A DNA stretch of 64,000 bases from Ostrinia nubilalis (GCF_963855985.1 NW_026973566.1:3882501-3946500), one strand, 5' to 3'; shown: positions 1-10,836, counted from the first letter of the stretch. A program made the numbers and translations. The notes: generated by a model from the sequence alone, not told the origin.

Positions 1-395
1 GGAACCGCCACCTCCTGCACATGCCCCTCCCTGTGCCTCGGGTCGCGGACGCGGGGGCGTCCGCTTCTCACTAAGAGGCACGATGGTGTGTAATGCGTTC
101 TACGCATCATCGGGACAACAAGCCGGAGGATACCCTCCTTCGGCGCTGGAGGCAGGGGCATTATGCCCTCTCCAGATCGGGTGAGACCGTGTGTCGGTCT
201 AGTCAGTGAAGGGCCGTGGATGTGTGCTGATGGCGCTGACCCGTGGCCCCGAACTCATGGCTCCCGAGAACGCCTCTGGTTTTTAGTGGGTATGCCCCAA
301 TCGGGGAGAGTCCCACATAACCTACTGCCCCCCGCGAGGGCGGTAGGTATGCGCAAAGTATTTTTCCAGTGAAAAAAAAAAAGAAAAAAAAAAAA
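1..395 (+). mobile_element. 3' end of a non-LTR retrotransposon with poly-A tail
   Basis: GC-rich non-coding sequence ends in an A-tract interrupted by one G (372-395). This is the pattern of a LINE 3' UTR followed by its tail. The reverse transcriptase coding sequence on the other strand stops abruptly at the tail, so this element inserted into LINE-1. The 5' part lies left of the window, so no target duplication can be checked. The clade is not resolved; the short open frames here look like chance. Confidence 0.7.
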
Positions 396-1316
396 GGGCA
401 ATGGCAGTTAGACTTAGTCACACATGAGCTAGAATGTGACACAAGCGAATGTCCAGTGGAAAGGCCTCTCTTAGAAATGGCAAAGGTAATATATTTAGTT
501 TTACTAACGTTAAGTGATAGCAAATTAGAAGCCAACCAATCTGTAACCATATTCACCCCATCCTGAGCATGGTGGAAAGCCAGCTCCCATGTATCAGCAT
601 GGAACAGCAGGGCAGTGTCGTCAGCAAAAGCCACCATCGTTCCGTTTCGTTCGTTTTATCATTCTTGACTGTAGAAGGTCATTTATGTAAATGAGAAACA
701 GCGTAGGGCCAAGGACACTGCCCTGCGGCACACCGATTGTCACCGGCAATTCATCACTGATCCACTCACCAATTTTTACGGTTTGAGAGCGATTAGCGAG
801 ATAATTCGCGAAAAGTTGTAGTGTCAGTCCGCGTATACCCAACCTCTCCATTTTTTTCAAGAGAATTGTGACAGAGACCGTGTCAAATGCCTTAGCCAAA
901 TCCAGAAACACACCAATCACCTTCCTCCCCCCGTCCAAATCTCTGGCTATGAAATCGGAAAGCGCAAGGGCAGCGTCGTCGGTTGACTTCCCCGAACGAA
1001 AACCAAACTGAAGAGGCGATAGTATATTGTGTTTGTCAAGGAAGCCAACTAGGCGCTTGTTTAGTAGTCGTTCCAGGATCTTAGACAGGACGGGGAGCAG
1101 CGATATGGGCCTATAGTTGTTGACACAGTCTCTGTCACCACCCTTATAGACAGGGGTAATGAGAGACTTCTTGTAGTTAGCAGGGAATACTCCAGTCCCC
1201 ATGCATAAGTTACATATGTATGTTATTGGTGGAATTAGCAGCTTACTATACTGTTTGAGCAGCTGGCCAGATATCAGATCAATGCCCACAGCACAACCAT
1301 CTTTTAGGCTCATAAC
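396..1316 (-). pseudogene. LINE-1 ORF2, reverse transcriptase part (broken)
   Basis: The translation has RT fingers and palm blocks in order: YKGGDRDCVNNYRPISLLPV, FGFRSGKSTDDAA, FLDLAKAFDTVS, GVPQGSVLGPTLFLIYINDL, then the catalytic box FADDTALLF in another frame. A frameshift near 640-655 separates the PQG block from the catalytic FADD box. The 3' part is cut at 395 by the poly-A tail of another LINE. The 5' side is cut at 1316 by copia, and coding resumes beyond it near 5630. The protein would copy LINE RNA at a nicked target site; this copy cannot make it. Confidence 0.85.
1312..1316. repeat. 5-bp target-site duplication of copia (left)
   Basis: ATAAC lies directly outside the 5' LTR and is repeated at 5624-5628 directly outside the 3' LTR. 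Five bp is the usual length for Ty1/copia integrases. Confidence 0.9.
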
Positions 1317-1472
1317 TGTTAAAATATTATGTTTTTTAATAGTATCAAAATAATTAAATAACTAATTCATACTAGCGCCATCTAGTGATAAAAATGTGTA
1401 CTAGTGTTCCATAGCTAATTAAAAAGAAATAAAGATTGTCTATTCTCAACCTGCAACTCATTCGTTTTATTA
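1317..1472 (+). repeat. copia 5' LTR
   Basis: The repeat of 156 bp starts TGTTAAAATATTATG and ends CATTCGTTTTATTA. It matches 5468-5623 except for one substitution (aactaattcat here, aactacttcat there). It contains AATAAA in its 3' half, a plausible polyadenylation signal. Confidence 0.93.
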
Positions 1473-1489
1473 GGTTATGGGCCCAGTGC
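1473..1489 (+). promoter_or_regulatory. copia primer-binding site (initiator-Met half-tRNA type)
   Basis: GGTTATGGGCCCAG follows the 5' LTR directly. In copia elements this sequence pairs with an internal part of initiator methionine tRNA, so a half-tRNA primes minus-strand DNA synthesis. The match to the known copia site is from memory of the family. Confidence 0.75.
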
Positions 1490-1547
1490 AAAAGTTTAAT
1501 AAAATTACTACAGTAAAATCGTATCGTGCATCAGAAATAAAGTTATA

Positions 1548-3059
1548 ATGTCGTCAGGAAGTTATTTATTTAATGTGCCGAAGTTGAAAGGGCGGGAGAA
1601 CTATGATGACTGGGCGTTCGCGGCAAGAAATTTTCTCACCTTGGAAGGCATGGACATCGACGCCATTCCTGTCGATTTAAATGATGCAGAAGACAGAAAA
1701 GCGAAAGCAAAACTCATCATGACGATTGATCCCAAGTTATATGTACACATCAAAAATGAAACCAAAGTCAAGGACCTGTGGCAGAAACTCCAGAGGTTAT
1801 TTGATGACAGCGGATTCACAAGAAAAATTAGTCTGCTTCGAACACTAATATCCATCAGATTAGATAACTGTGAATCCATGACAAATTACGTGAGTCAAAT
1901 AGTGGAAACTGCACAACGACTAAAAGGTACAGGATTTGAAATTAATGAGGAATGGATCGGATCATTGCTGTTGGCGGGGCTGCCAGAAAAGTTTGCCCCG
2001 ATGATTATGGCAATAGAACATTCTGGCATAGCTATAAACTCTGATGTCATAAAAACCAAACTGCTTGATATGAGTTCTGAGATCGGTGACCATGACTCGG
2101 AAGTTGCATTATGGTCGAGGCAAAAAAGTAAGGTTGGTCAAAATAACTACACAAAAGGCGCGAAACCACAAACGTCAAATACGTCAAATGTCAAAAAGGT
2201 TATGAAATGCTACAAGTGCAAGAAAATTGGCCATTACAAGAACCAGTGTCCCGAAATGAAAGAAAAGCAAGTAAACGCATTCAGTGCTGCATTTTTCAAT
2301 AGTGAATTTGACAAGGAAGACTGGTATATCGGGGCTAGTGCTCATATGACATCAAGCAAAGAAAACTTATTGCAAGTGAGAAAAGTACACGATATGAAGA
2401 GAGTTACTGTTGCAAACAATATGACTATGCCAGTGGTTTGTGCCGGAGATACACAGATTACTACCCTTGTAAATAATTATCAGTTTGACATTAAGGTAAA
2501 CAACATTTTATATATACCTAACCTAACCACCAACTTGTTATCAGTAAGCCAGTTGATAGCAAGAGGAAACAAAGTTACTTTCGAAAGTGATGTTTGCTAT
2601 ATACATAATCAACGGAATGAGCTTATTGGAATAGCTAACTTGGAGAATGGTGTGTATAAGTTGAATACAATGAAGTCAGAGAAAGTGTTGGCGGCAGCAG
2701 TTCAAACTACAGATGCAAAACAGTGGCACAGAAGATTAGGACACATCAATAGTAATGATTTGCAGAAGATGAAAAATGGTGCTGTAGAGGGAGTATCTTT
2801 TGATGTGAAGGCTGATATTACAAAATCCAATTGCCAAGTATGTTGTGAGGGGAAACAGAGCCGTTTGCCATTCCAACTACGAAACCATAGAAGTACAGAA
2901 ATGCTAGATTTAGTTCACTCAGATCTGTGTGGACCTATGGAGGTTCGATCGATTGGACAGGCAAGATATTTTCTATTGTTTGTAGATGATGCAAGCAGGA
3001 TGGCATTTGTATATTTTCTAAAAGAAAAGAATCAGACTCTACAGTATTTGAATGGTTGA
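1548..3059 (+). pseudogene. copia gag, protease and N-terminal integrase (broken)
   Basis: The start at 1548 gives MSSGSYLFNVPKLKG, a normal copia gag start. Residues 1-210 are gag. A CCHC knuckle (CYKCKKIGHYKNQC) is near residues 222-235. The protease region reads WYIGASAHM near residue 260, where the family usually has Asp-Ser/Thr before Gly-Ala, so the catalytic Asp is missing. The integrase HHCC zinc region (WHRRLGH, CQVCCEGKQ) and the start of the core (HSDLCGPME, FVDDASRM) follow. The frame ends at 3059 by a frameshift or small deletion inside the integrase core. Confidence 0.88.
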
Positions 3060-3780
3060 GAATCAGAAAGGAACAAAGATAAAAATATTGAGAACCGACA
3101 ATGGAGGGGAATTCTTCTCAGATATGATGGAAAATTATCTGAAAGATAATGGAATTATTCATCAGAAGACGAATCCGTACACTCCGGAGCAGAATGGTCT
3201 CAGCGAGCGTTTCAACAGGACCATAGTTGAACGTGCAAGATGTTTATTGTTCGAAGCTAAACTGGATAAAAGCTTTTGGGCCGAAGCAGTTAATACGGCT
3301 GTATACTTAAAAAACAGATCGCCGGCTTCAGGTTTGGACCAAAAGACACCGATTGAAATATGGACTGGACAAAAACCTGATCTCAGTCACGTCAGAATAT
3401 TTGGGAGCCAGGTAATGATGCATGTTCCTAAAACTAAAAGATTGAAATGGGACAAGAAAGCAGTTCAATTCATATTGGTGGGCTACTCAGAGAACGTGAA
3501 AGGTTACAGATTGTATAATCCAGAAACTAGAAAAATATCTACCAGCAGAGATGTCATCATAATGGAACCAGAAACTACTCAGATAGAAATAAACGAAGGA
3601 CAGATTGATGAACAGCAATCAGAGCGAGAGGAAAGTTCTACAGAAGAAAGTTCAACAACATTGATAAATCAAGATGATCCTACTTATGTATGTGATTCAG
3701 AAAAATTACAACTTCAACTGATGGAGAGTCTTATCAGACATTATCAGAAGAAGATCAATCTGAAAATGAAGAGCCTCAGT
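3052..3780 (+). pseudogene. copia integrase core, C-terminal part (broken)
   Basis: In a shifted frame the integrase core continues with ILRTDNGGEF (second catalytic Asp) and PYTPEQNGLSERFNRTI (catalytic Glu region). The integrase C-terminal region has GYSENVKGYRLYNP. After about 3700 the protein becomes an acidic, Ser/Glu-rich hinge and the frame is lost again before RT. Integrase would join the cDNA ends to host DNA. Confidence 0.85.
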
Positions 3781-5129
3781 TGGTTGGAAAGCGTATCAGA
3801 AAATCTCCTCAAAGGTACGGTTTTACTAATCTTTGTGTTTCAGATGAACCAGAGTCTTGGGCTGAAGACATAACTTACCATGAAGCTACCAATGGTCCAG
3901 AGAAAGACAAGTGGCTGCAGGCTATGTCTGATGAACTTCAAGCGTTTGAGGACAACCAGGCATGGGAGATTGTCAACCAAGAGGAGGCAGATAGAGTGGT
4001 ACAATGTAAATGGGTGTTCAAGAAAAAGCTAGAAAGCAACGACAGTATCAGGTACAGAGCTAGACTTGTTGCAAAAGGTTACACTCAGCAACATGGAGTA
4101 GATTTTAACGAGACTTACTCACCAGTTCTAAGGTACTCTACACTTAGACTTCTGTTTGCATTAAGTGTAAAGCTTCAATTTGAAATAACTCATCTAGATG
4201 TAGTTACAGCCTTTTTAAATGGTGTTTTAACAGAAAATGTATACATGCAGGCACCTCCTTCTTTAAGTTGTCCAAGTAATTGTGTACTTAAACTTAAAAA
4301 AGCTGTATATTGACTGAAGCAGTCGGCTAGGGCATGGAATTCCAGAATAAATGATTTTTTGTTAGAAATGGATTATGAAAAGTCAGTTTCAGAACCATGT
4401 TTATATAGTAAAAAATGTAAAGATGAGCAGATTATCATTGCAATATTTGTTGATGATTTTTTCATTTTTTCTAATAGTAAAACTATGACTAATGATTTGA
4501 AGGAGAAACTTATGTCACAGTTCAAAATTAAGGACTTAGGTCCAATAAAAAGGTGTTTGGGCATGCGAGTTAAATATGAAAACAATTGTATTGTAATTGA
4601 CCAACAACAATTTGTAGAAAAAATTCTAAAAAAGTTTTATATGAATAATTGTAATACTAAAGACACTCCAATGGAATGCAATTTGAAATTAGATAAGGCA
4701 GAATGTGTTGATAAACAGTTTCCCTACCAACAACTTATAGGAAATCTCATGTATTTATCAGTATTAACACGTCCAGATATATCATACAGTGTAAGCTATC
4801 TTAGCCAATTTAATAATTGTTTTAATTCAGTTCATTGGCATCATGCCAAAAGGATTCTAAAATATTTACAAAAAACTAAATCTTATGGTTTGAAGTTCTC
4901 TAAAGACAATTCTAATTTAGAAGGTTTTGTAGATGCCGATTGGGCTTCAAATACTATAGATAGAAAGTCTTATACGGGATTTTGTTTTAAATTATCAGGT
5001 TGTGTAGTATCCTATGAATGCAGGAAGCAACAAACAGTGGCATTGTCAAGTACTGAGGCCGAGTACATGGCCATTGCTGAGGCATGTAAAGAGGCAATGT
5101 ATTTAAAGTCTTTTATCAGAAATTGTTGA
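3780..5129 (+). pseudogene. copia reverse transcriptase and RNase H (one stop, broken end)
   Basis: RT starts with WLQAMSDELQAFEDN and continues with CKWVFKKK, RARLVAKGYTQQHGVDF and HLDVVTAFLNG. A TGA at 4311-4313 interrupts the usual KA-Tyr-Gly-Leu-Lys-Gln segment, and the same frame continues to 5129. The catalytic box reads FVDDFF rather than the usual YVDD. RNase H has FVDADWASN and SSTEAEYMAIAEA. A frameshift at about 5125 separates the last domain piece. Confidence 0.87.
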
Positions 5130-5379
5130 TTGTAACTATACTGTAGTAATTTACAATGATAACCAGGGAGCCCAGAGGTTGACAGAAAACCCTTTATTTC
5201 ACAAACGAACCAAGCACATAGATGTGCGGTATCATTTTATACGAGAAGCAGTTTCTAATAAGCTTGTAAAAATTGTTCATCTGTCAACATCTGAGATGCC
5301 CGCTGATGTATTAACGAAAAGTTTAAGTGGTGCCAAACATAACTATTTTGTAAAATTATTAGGTCTTCAAAATGTTTAA
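5130..5379 (+). pseudogene. copia RNase H C-terminal end
   Basis: Beyond a frameshift the RNase H domain continues with IYNDNQGAQRL and HKRTKHIDVRYHFIRE, then MPADVLTKSL, the standard C-terminal motif of copia Pol. It ends at 5379, 88 bp before the 3' LTR. Confidence 0.85.
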
Positions 5380-5467
5380 AGAATACAATATAAGTCTTGG
5401 TTAAGTTATTTAATACTTTGGCTAATTGTTATTAAAATAGATATTAGATTATTTTGATAAGTGGTGC

Positions 5468-5623
5468 TGTTAAAATATTATGTTTTTTAATAGTATCAAA
5501 ATAATTAAATAACTACTTCATACTAGCGCCATCTAGTGATAAAAATGTGTACTAGTGTTCCATAGCTAATTAAAAAGAAATAAAGATTGTCTATTCTCAA
5601 CCTGCAACTCATTCGTTTTATTA
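5468..5623 (+). repeat. copia 3' LTR
   Basis: This is the second 156-bp LTR, 155/156 identical by eye to the first and followed by the ATAAC duplication at 5624-5628. No strong polypurine tract is visible just upstream (gataagtggtgc). Confidence 0.92.
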
Positions 5624-7000
5624 ATAACAAGATTAGCGACTTCAGTCATATCAGTGGGCTCAAGGACAAGTGAATCTGGGCTGGGAGAGGCAAAAGCGAA
5701 CCAGTGGGGCTAGGAGTGGCAGGATTACTAGTTATTTTGGCAGCAAGGCTTTTTCCAATGTTAGTGAAGAAGTCATTCACGCTATTCACACCAACTTGCG
5801 GATCAACATGAGCAACTAAGTCCATGGACGTGGTTTTTGATTTCTTGTAGTGAGTTGTATTTCTTACAGCCTCCCACAGTTTCCTGCTATTATTACATGC
5901 ATTTGTAATTTGTTGTCTGTCATATGCGCGCCTAACCTTTTTGAGTAATGAGTTACAAAAATTCCGATAACGCTTATAAAGTAATCCTGAGGTCATCGTC
6001 CTCTGGATTATTACCCGACTTTATGTGTAATTTGTTCCTGTGACGCATGCATCTAAGAAGCCCAGGAGTAATTCAGGGCTTGTTGATCCTTTTCCTCCCA
6101 GCAATATTAATAACTCTAGTACTACGTTTAATCACATCAGATAGACTATCAGTCAAGAAACTAGAGGCCTCATTAGCGTCTTGCATGTCATATAGCGAGA
6201 TATATCTTGTCGTCGAGAATATGTCTTGTCTTAACAGGGGGGAGTGGGTCATTATTTGTGTCCAAGAGAACAGCGACGCTACTATGATCAGTGATAGAGG
6301 AGTTCATGATCAAGCACCTAAAGACTTTATTTGATTTGATCATAACATGATCAAGACAGGAACGTTCGTGCGTAGGGACGTTATGCCCAGCATGTATGTT
6401 GAATTCAGCAAGTAGGTTTAGGTAGTCCCAAGAGCGAAGGTCATTGGTATTTTGGACAATATTAATGTTAATATCACCGACCAGTATAATATTTTCAAAG
6501 TGTTTCAGTTTATTCAGAAGTGAATTTAATGATGAGTTAAAGATCGCAGGTTCCTTATATCCAGGTGGGCAATAGATTGCAACAATAGCAGTAGATTTAT
6601 TTAGTTTAACCACTAGACAATTTGCATGTTCAAACTGGGGTTCTTCAATAGATGGGCAAAAGTCATTTTTGTAGTATATAACCACTCCCTCGTTTTGTGT
6701 CTTGTTGTTATTAGTAGTGGCATACAAATAGTCTTTTAATTCAGGAATGTACCTGGCAGACGGAAGCCAACATTCTGTTAATATTAAGAAGTCCCAAGAC
6801 ACATTTATGCTCGCAAGTAGGGTGTTGAAATTATCAAAGTTGCAATTTAAGCTTCTAATATTTTGTGTTAGAATTTTTAATGAATTGTGAGTTGGATTCA
6901 TAAAACTTTGGCATTGTTCTGGATCGCAAATAGATTGACAAGTGTATTTGTATGAGTCCAAGTGAATATTTAATTGATGTGAATTAAGCTGAGTCATCTA
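5624..7000 (-). pseudogene. LINE-1 ORF2, endonuclease and linker (broken)
   Basis: The minus strand begins near 6997 with MTQLNSHQLN and encodes an APE-type endonuclease: LTQNIRSLN, ILTECWLPSA, VGDININI, SCLDHVMIK and SSITDHSSVAV (catalytic Asp/His). The linker then has LLYKRYRNFCNSLLKKVRRAY and NDFFTNIGKSL. At least two frame changes occur (near 6190 and 5690). The region joins the RT part across the copia insertion. The endonuclease would nick target DNA to prime reverse transcription. Confidence 0.83.
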
Positions 7001-8681
7001 TACAGGGTGACAGGTAAAGCGATACATTCCTTGAAAGGGGTTAAAGTAGAGCTTATTTGCAGTCATTTAAGTCATATGACACCATGTCCGAAACTTGTTC
7101 ATTTCCAAGTTATTCAAGATTTAAGTATTTTTTAAAAAATCTCCAGTTTTTATGTTAAAATGTACCCTTGTAATGAAGAATACGGAATAATCTTAACTTT
7201 TTTGTTGTATTCGTATAGCTAAATAATAAGATTGACATTTTAAATTAAAATTTGCAAAAAAGTATCGTCATTACTCAAGTAAAAGCTAAAAAACCGTGTA
7301 TTATTTTGCAAAAAAAATACGTTTTAGGTAATTAAACGAAGAATTACCAAGAAAAAATGTATGGAATGTTGTGTACAAATTACAGAATTTAGTTCCTTGA
7401 TTCATTAGCTATTCAAAAAGGTACAGGTGTTTAACAAACACTACATAATTATTTTTTTATTTGAATTTAAACATCTAGTAAGATACTTTCATAAAAAAAT
7501 TAATAAATAAAAAAGTCACACTAACAACTATTCTTGGGTCTCAATGAATGAAAAACTTAGTATTTTAATAGTAATTGTATCACCTAATTTTATTTAGGTC
7601 ATCATCTATCATTATTTTAAGTCCTGCTCAAACTGTGAGCCCCGTCTTCTAATACAAGCTCGTAGTCTGTTTCTCACTTCTGTTTTTGTGACTCTTGTTG
7701 TCAAACTTTGCTGAATATCTTGAGCTGCCCTCTGAATGCGCTCACGAAGCTTTTACACACACAACACACTTTCGGCTCAGTGTACGCCAATGGATGGATC
7801 AACAATATCCACTTCGTTGGATTGGGCGCGGTGGACCCATTCCTTGGCCAGCCAGAAGTCCGGATCTGACCCCTTGCGATTTTTATTTATGGGGTCACAT
7901 GAAGTATCTCTTGTATGTAACCCCCGTAAACAACGAGCAACAGCTTCGTGAGCGCATTCAGAGGGCAGCTCAAGATATTCAGCAGTTTGACAACAAGAGT
8001 CACAAAAACAAAAGTGAGAAACAGACTACGAGCTTGTATTAGAAGACGGGGCTCACAGTTTGAGCAGGACTTAAAATAATGTACCTAGATAAAATTAGGT
8101 GATACAATTATTATTAAAATACTAAGTTTTTCATTTATTGAGACCCAAGAACAGTTGTTAGTGTGACTTTTTTATTTATTTATTTTTTTATGAAAGTATC
8201 TTACTAGACGTTTAAATTCAAATAAAAAAATAATTAAGTAGTGTTTGTTAAACACCTGTACCTTTTTGAATAGCTAATGAATCAAGGAACTAAATTCTGT
8301 AATTTGTACACAACATTCCATACATTTTTTCTTGGTAATTCTTCGTTTAATTACCTAAAACATATTTTTTTTGCAAAATAATACATGGTTTTTTAGCTTT
8401 TACTTGAGTAATGACGATTCTTTCTTGCAAATTTTAATTTAAAATGTCAATCTTATTATTTAGCTATACGAATACAATAAAAAAGTTAAGATTATTCCGT
8501 ATTCTTTATTACAAGGGTACATTTTACCATAAAAACTGGAGATTTTTAAAAAAATACTTAAATCTTGAATAACTTGGAAATGAACAAGTTTCGGACATGG
8601 TGTCATATGACTTAAATGACTGCAAATAAGCTCTACTTTAACCCCTTTCAAGGAATGTATCGCTTTACCTGTCACCCTGTA
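7001..8681. mobile_element. Fold-back mariner-type element with ~740-bp inverted arms
   Basis: The left arm (about 7003-7751) and right arm (about 7942-8679) are near-perfect inverted copies around a 190-bp centre. The ends are TACAGGGTGACAGG and its complement, with TA at both borders, as in Tc1/mariner elements. The right arm and centre hold the C-terminal end of a transposase, and the left arm is an inverted copy of that 3' end. The insertion lies between ORF1 and ORF2 of LINE-1. A transcript through it would fold into one very long hairpin. Confidence 0.85.
7752..8042 (+). pseudogene. Mariner-like transposase, C-terminal remnant
   Basis: The reading frame encodes RQWMDQQYPLRWIGRGG followed by WPARSPDLTPCDFYLWG, a segment typical of the last catalytic region of Tc1/mariner-superfamily transposases in insects, then NEQQLRERIQRAAQDI. 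About 95 codons remain of a protein usually near 340 residues. The N-terminal DNA-binding domain and first catalytic Asp residues are absent, so the copy is non-autonomous. I cannot assign the subfamily. Confidence 0.75.
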
Positions 8682-8784
8682 TAATGAGACAGAGGAACAG
8701 TAAATTAAATGTATAATATATGATCTGATAATGTAGTCGTGAAGTTAGTAAGTAAGTAGGTATAATAATAATAGCAAAATTAGA

Positions 8785-9355
8785 TCACTCAATTAATGTC
8801 TCGAGGTCACTTTCACAGGTTAGTCGCCGCGGCAGATCCTCTTCAGTTTTTTTGACAAATACCTTCCCGTATGAAGTCCAGGCAGCCAGAAGATTCTTGC
8901 TCTTGACTCGCTCCCTGGCCAGGTAGAATAAACGCCTGTTCTTAGACGTAAGGAAGTCCGAGATGTAAATAGTTCTCGCTGGACCAGGTAGGCCAAGAGT
9001 TGAGGTGTTCAGTGAAGCCTCCCTACTATCGCGTTTATTTTTATTATAATTACGTAGGCTTGAAATAACGCTGTCCCTTCTGTTAGTTGTGGTAAAGTCT
9101 GCAACAATAGCGCTAGACCTGGATCTATAGATGTGTCGTATTTCAAGGTCCTGGAGCTCAGGTGTTGATCCCACAGTCGAGCAGATGTTTTTCACAGTCT
9201 CGGTTAACGCTTGTTTATTCTCGTTTTCAGCAATGGGAATGTTCCTAATCTCGATCGAGGTAGATCTGGCGTCCCTCTCCAACGAATCTAATTTATTCTC
9301 TAACACTTGAATTTGTGTCTTGTAATTTAAGTTGTCTTTTTCAAGTGTATTTACT
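8785..9355 (-). pseudogene. LINE-1 ORF1, C-terminal part (FP-like domain)
   Basis: The minus-strand frame encodes a coiled-coil segment (LENKLDSLERDARS), an RRM-like middle (EIRNIPIAENE, EIRHIYRSRS) and a C-terminal domain RTIYISDFLTSKNRRLFYLA, AWTSYGKVFVKK. The last part resembles the C-terminal domain of baculovirus FP proteins, common in ORF1 of lepidopteran LINEs. It is separated from its N-terminus only by the insertion at 9356-10498. ORF1 proteins bind the LINE RNA. Confidence 0.82.
9347..9355. repeat. 9-bp target-site duplication (left)
   Basis: GTATTTACT occurs here and at 10499-10507, exactly bordering the 1,143-bp insertion. With one copy removed the ORF1 frame reads LTKVNTLEKDN without interruption. 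Confidence 0.88.
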
Positions 9356-10498
9356 GGGTGCGTGACAGTTTATATAAGTTTATATGATATAAATTCATTT
9401 CAATAACGTTCATATTGTATAATAAACGTATGTTATAATAACACTTGATATAATTTTTTAACATATAATGTTTACTTCATATAATAAATCATTTCTAATA
9501 ATGTCATTTCAGATACCAATCAAAACGCATAAAGACATTTGATATAAATAATATTTCATATAACCATTACATAAAATAAATATTATTTGTTATAACGACT
9601 ATTTGGTATACTCTTTAATTGATATAATTTCTGATAGATATAACTTTTAGTATGTTCTTCTTTAGCTTGACTTATAAATGACTTTAGTGACAAAAACGAA
9701 TCGCCGTAAAACCGACTCCACGTAGTCTTGTCTGCCCTACCCCTAGAGTGTAATTTAGAAGCGCGTAGGCACGGAGGGGCGAGGCGGCCCGCGGGCTGAG
9801 GAGCAGGTGGCTGGAAGCGAGGCGCCGCGGCTGAGGCTGGCCGGCGAAGCCGGCCAGCAAGCCGAAGACGCGGTGTCGAGCGAAAGCCATCTGCGACGAT
9901 TAGCACGCGAGGGACCGCCAGAGCCCCGCAGTGCCGGAGCCGTGACAGAAGTCTCAAGTTTTTAGTCAAATTTGCATGCTGCATGCCTGCTTGCTTGCTT
10001 GCCTGCTTGCTTGCTTGCTTGCCTGCTTGCTTGCTGGCCTGCTTGCTTGCTTGCTTGCTTGCCTGCTTGCTTGCTTGCTTGCTAGCTTGCTTGCCTGCTT
10101 GCTTGCCTGCATGCTAGCTTGCTTGCTCGCTTGCTTGCTTGCTCGTTTGCTTGCTTGCTTGCTGCATGCAATGCTTATTATAACAATTATTATTGTTATA
10201 TGATTTAAGTTTTATAGGAAAAGAATTTTATCTCATTTGATTGTTCGACACTTTATTTTTATATGATTTGAATGTTATTTGTTTTAAATTTTATACATTG
10301 TAAGTTTTATAGAAAATATTCATTATATCAAACCATTTTATATCAGTTAAAAGTTATTTGTCTTAAAATTATTCGTTTTAAAATTATATTATTCGTTTAT
10401 TATAGTAAATAATTATTATATTAAATGATTTTATATAATTTGATGTTATATCCTCTAAGTATTATATGATATGTAGTTATATCATACATTACACACCC
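9356..10498. mobile_element. Non-autonomous DNA element with 9-bp duplication (MULE-like?)
   Basis: The ends are GGGTGCGTGACAG and, inverted, GGGTGTGTAATG. The flanks carry the 9-bp duplication GTATTTACT. The subterminal 350 bp on each side are AT-rich with repeated TTATATGATATAA-like motifs; the centre has a GC-rich block (9730-9950) and a TTGC/CTTG microsatellite. No transposase frame is seen. A 9-bp duplication fits Mutator-like elements, but the superfamily is inferred from that length alone. Confidence 0.75.
9975..10172. repeat. (TTGC)n-type microsatellite
   Basis: About 190 bp of TTGC units with occasional CCTG and CTAG variants are framed by GCATGC palindromes (gcatgctgcatgc on the left, gctgcatgcaatgc on the right). 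It lies in the middle of the 9-bp-duplication element. Confidence 0.95.
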
Positions 10499-10507
10499 GT
10501 ATTTACT

Positions 10508-10836
10508 TTAGTCAGCAAGCTATCGTATTGAGCTGACATCAACTCCATAGATGATTTAATCTGCGTATTCTGCTCGATTAGAGTCGTGAGAGCACAAGTT
10601 AGGTCATCAAATTTCTTTTCTTGAAATGACTGCAGTTCGTCCAATCTATGTGAGAAGGACGTGTCCGAGTGTCCGGGTGATTCCAATATTTTGCGCTTTA
10701 ATCTTCTAGTAATATGTTGCAAACTGTCCTGCTCCTCAAATTCAGGGTCTTTATTGATAAGCGGGTCGGAGCCGTAGTGTTTAGGACTTAGATTTTGCTG
10801 CTTAGATAGCGGCGGGGAGCGCTGCGTACGAGGCAT
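10508..10836 (-). pseudogene. LINE-1 ORF1, N-terminal part
   Basis: The minus-strand ATG at 10836 begins MPRTQRSPPLSKQQNLS. A charged N-terminus precedes a predicted coiled coil (HRLDELQSFQEKKFDDL). The frame runs into the duplication at 10499-10507 and continues at 9355 on the far side of the insertion. N- and C-terminal parts together would give about 300 residues, normal for such ORF1 proteins, with no other lesion noted. Confidence 0.8.

Larger units (their letters stand above)
1317..5623 (+). mobile_element. Ty1/copia-type LTR retrotransposon, full length but defective
   Basis: The element is 4,307 bp, with two 156-bp LTRs that differ at one position, flanking ATAAC duplications, a half-tRNA primer site after the 5' LTR and domains in copia order (gag with zinc knuckle, protease, integrase, RT, RNase H). 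The body has several frameshifts, one in-frame stop and a damaged protease motif. It inserted into the RT-coding part of LINE-1. Near-identical LTRs suggest a recent insertion, which contrasts with the decayed coding region. Confidence 0.93.

Noticed and set aside
203..395. Continuation of the LINE-1 RT frame through the Phe run
   Set aside because: The Phe run is the complementary strand of the poly-A tail of another element; what follows is not RT.
9976..10203. Leu-Ala-Cys repeat frame
   Set aside because: It is the TTGC microsatellite; no flanking coding sequence supports it.
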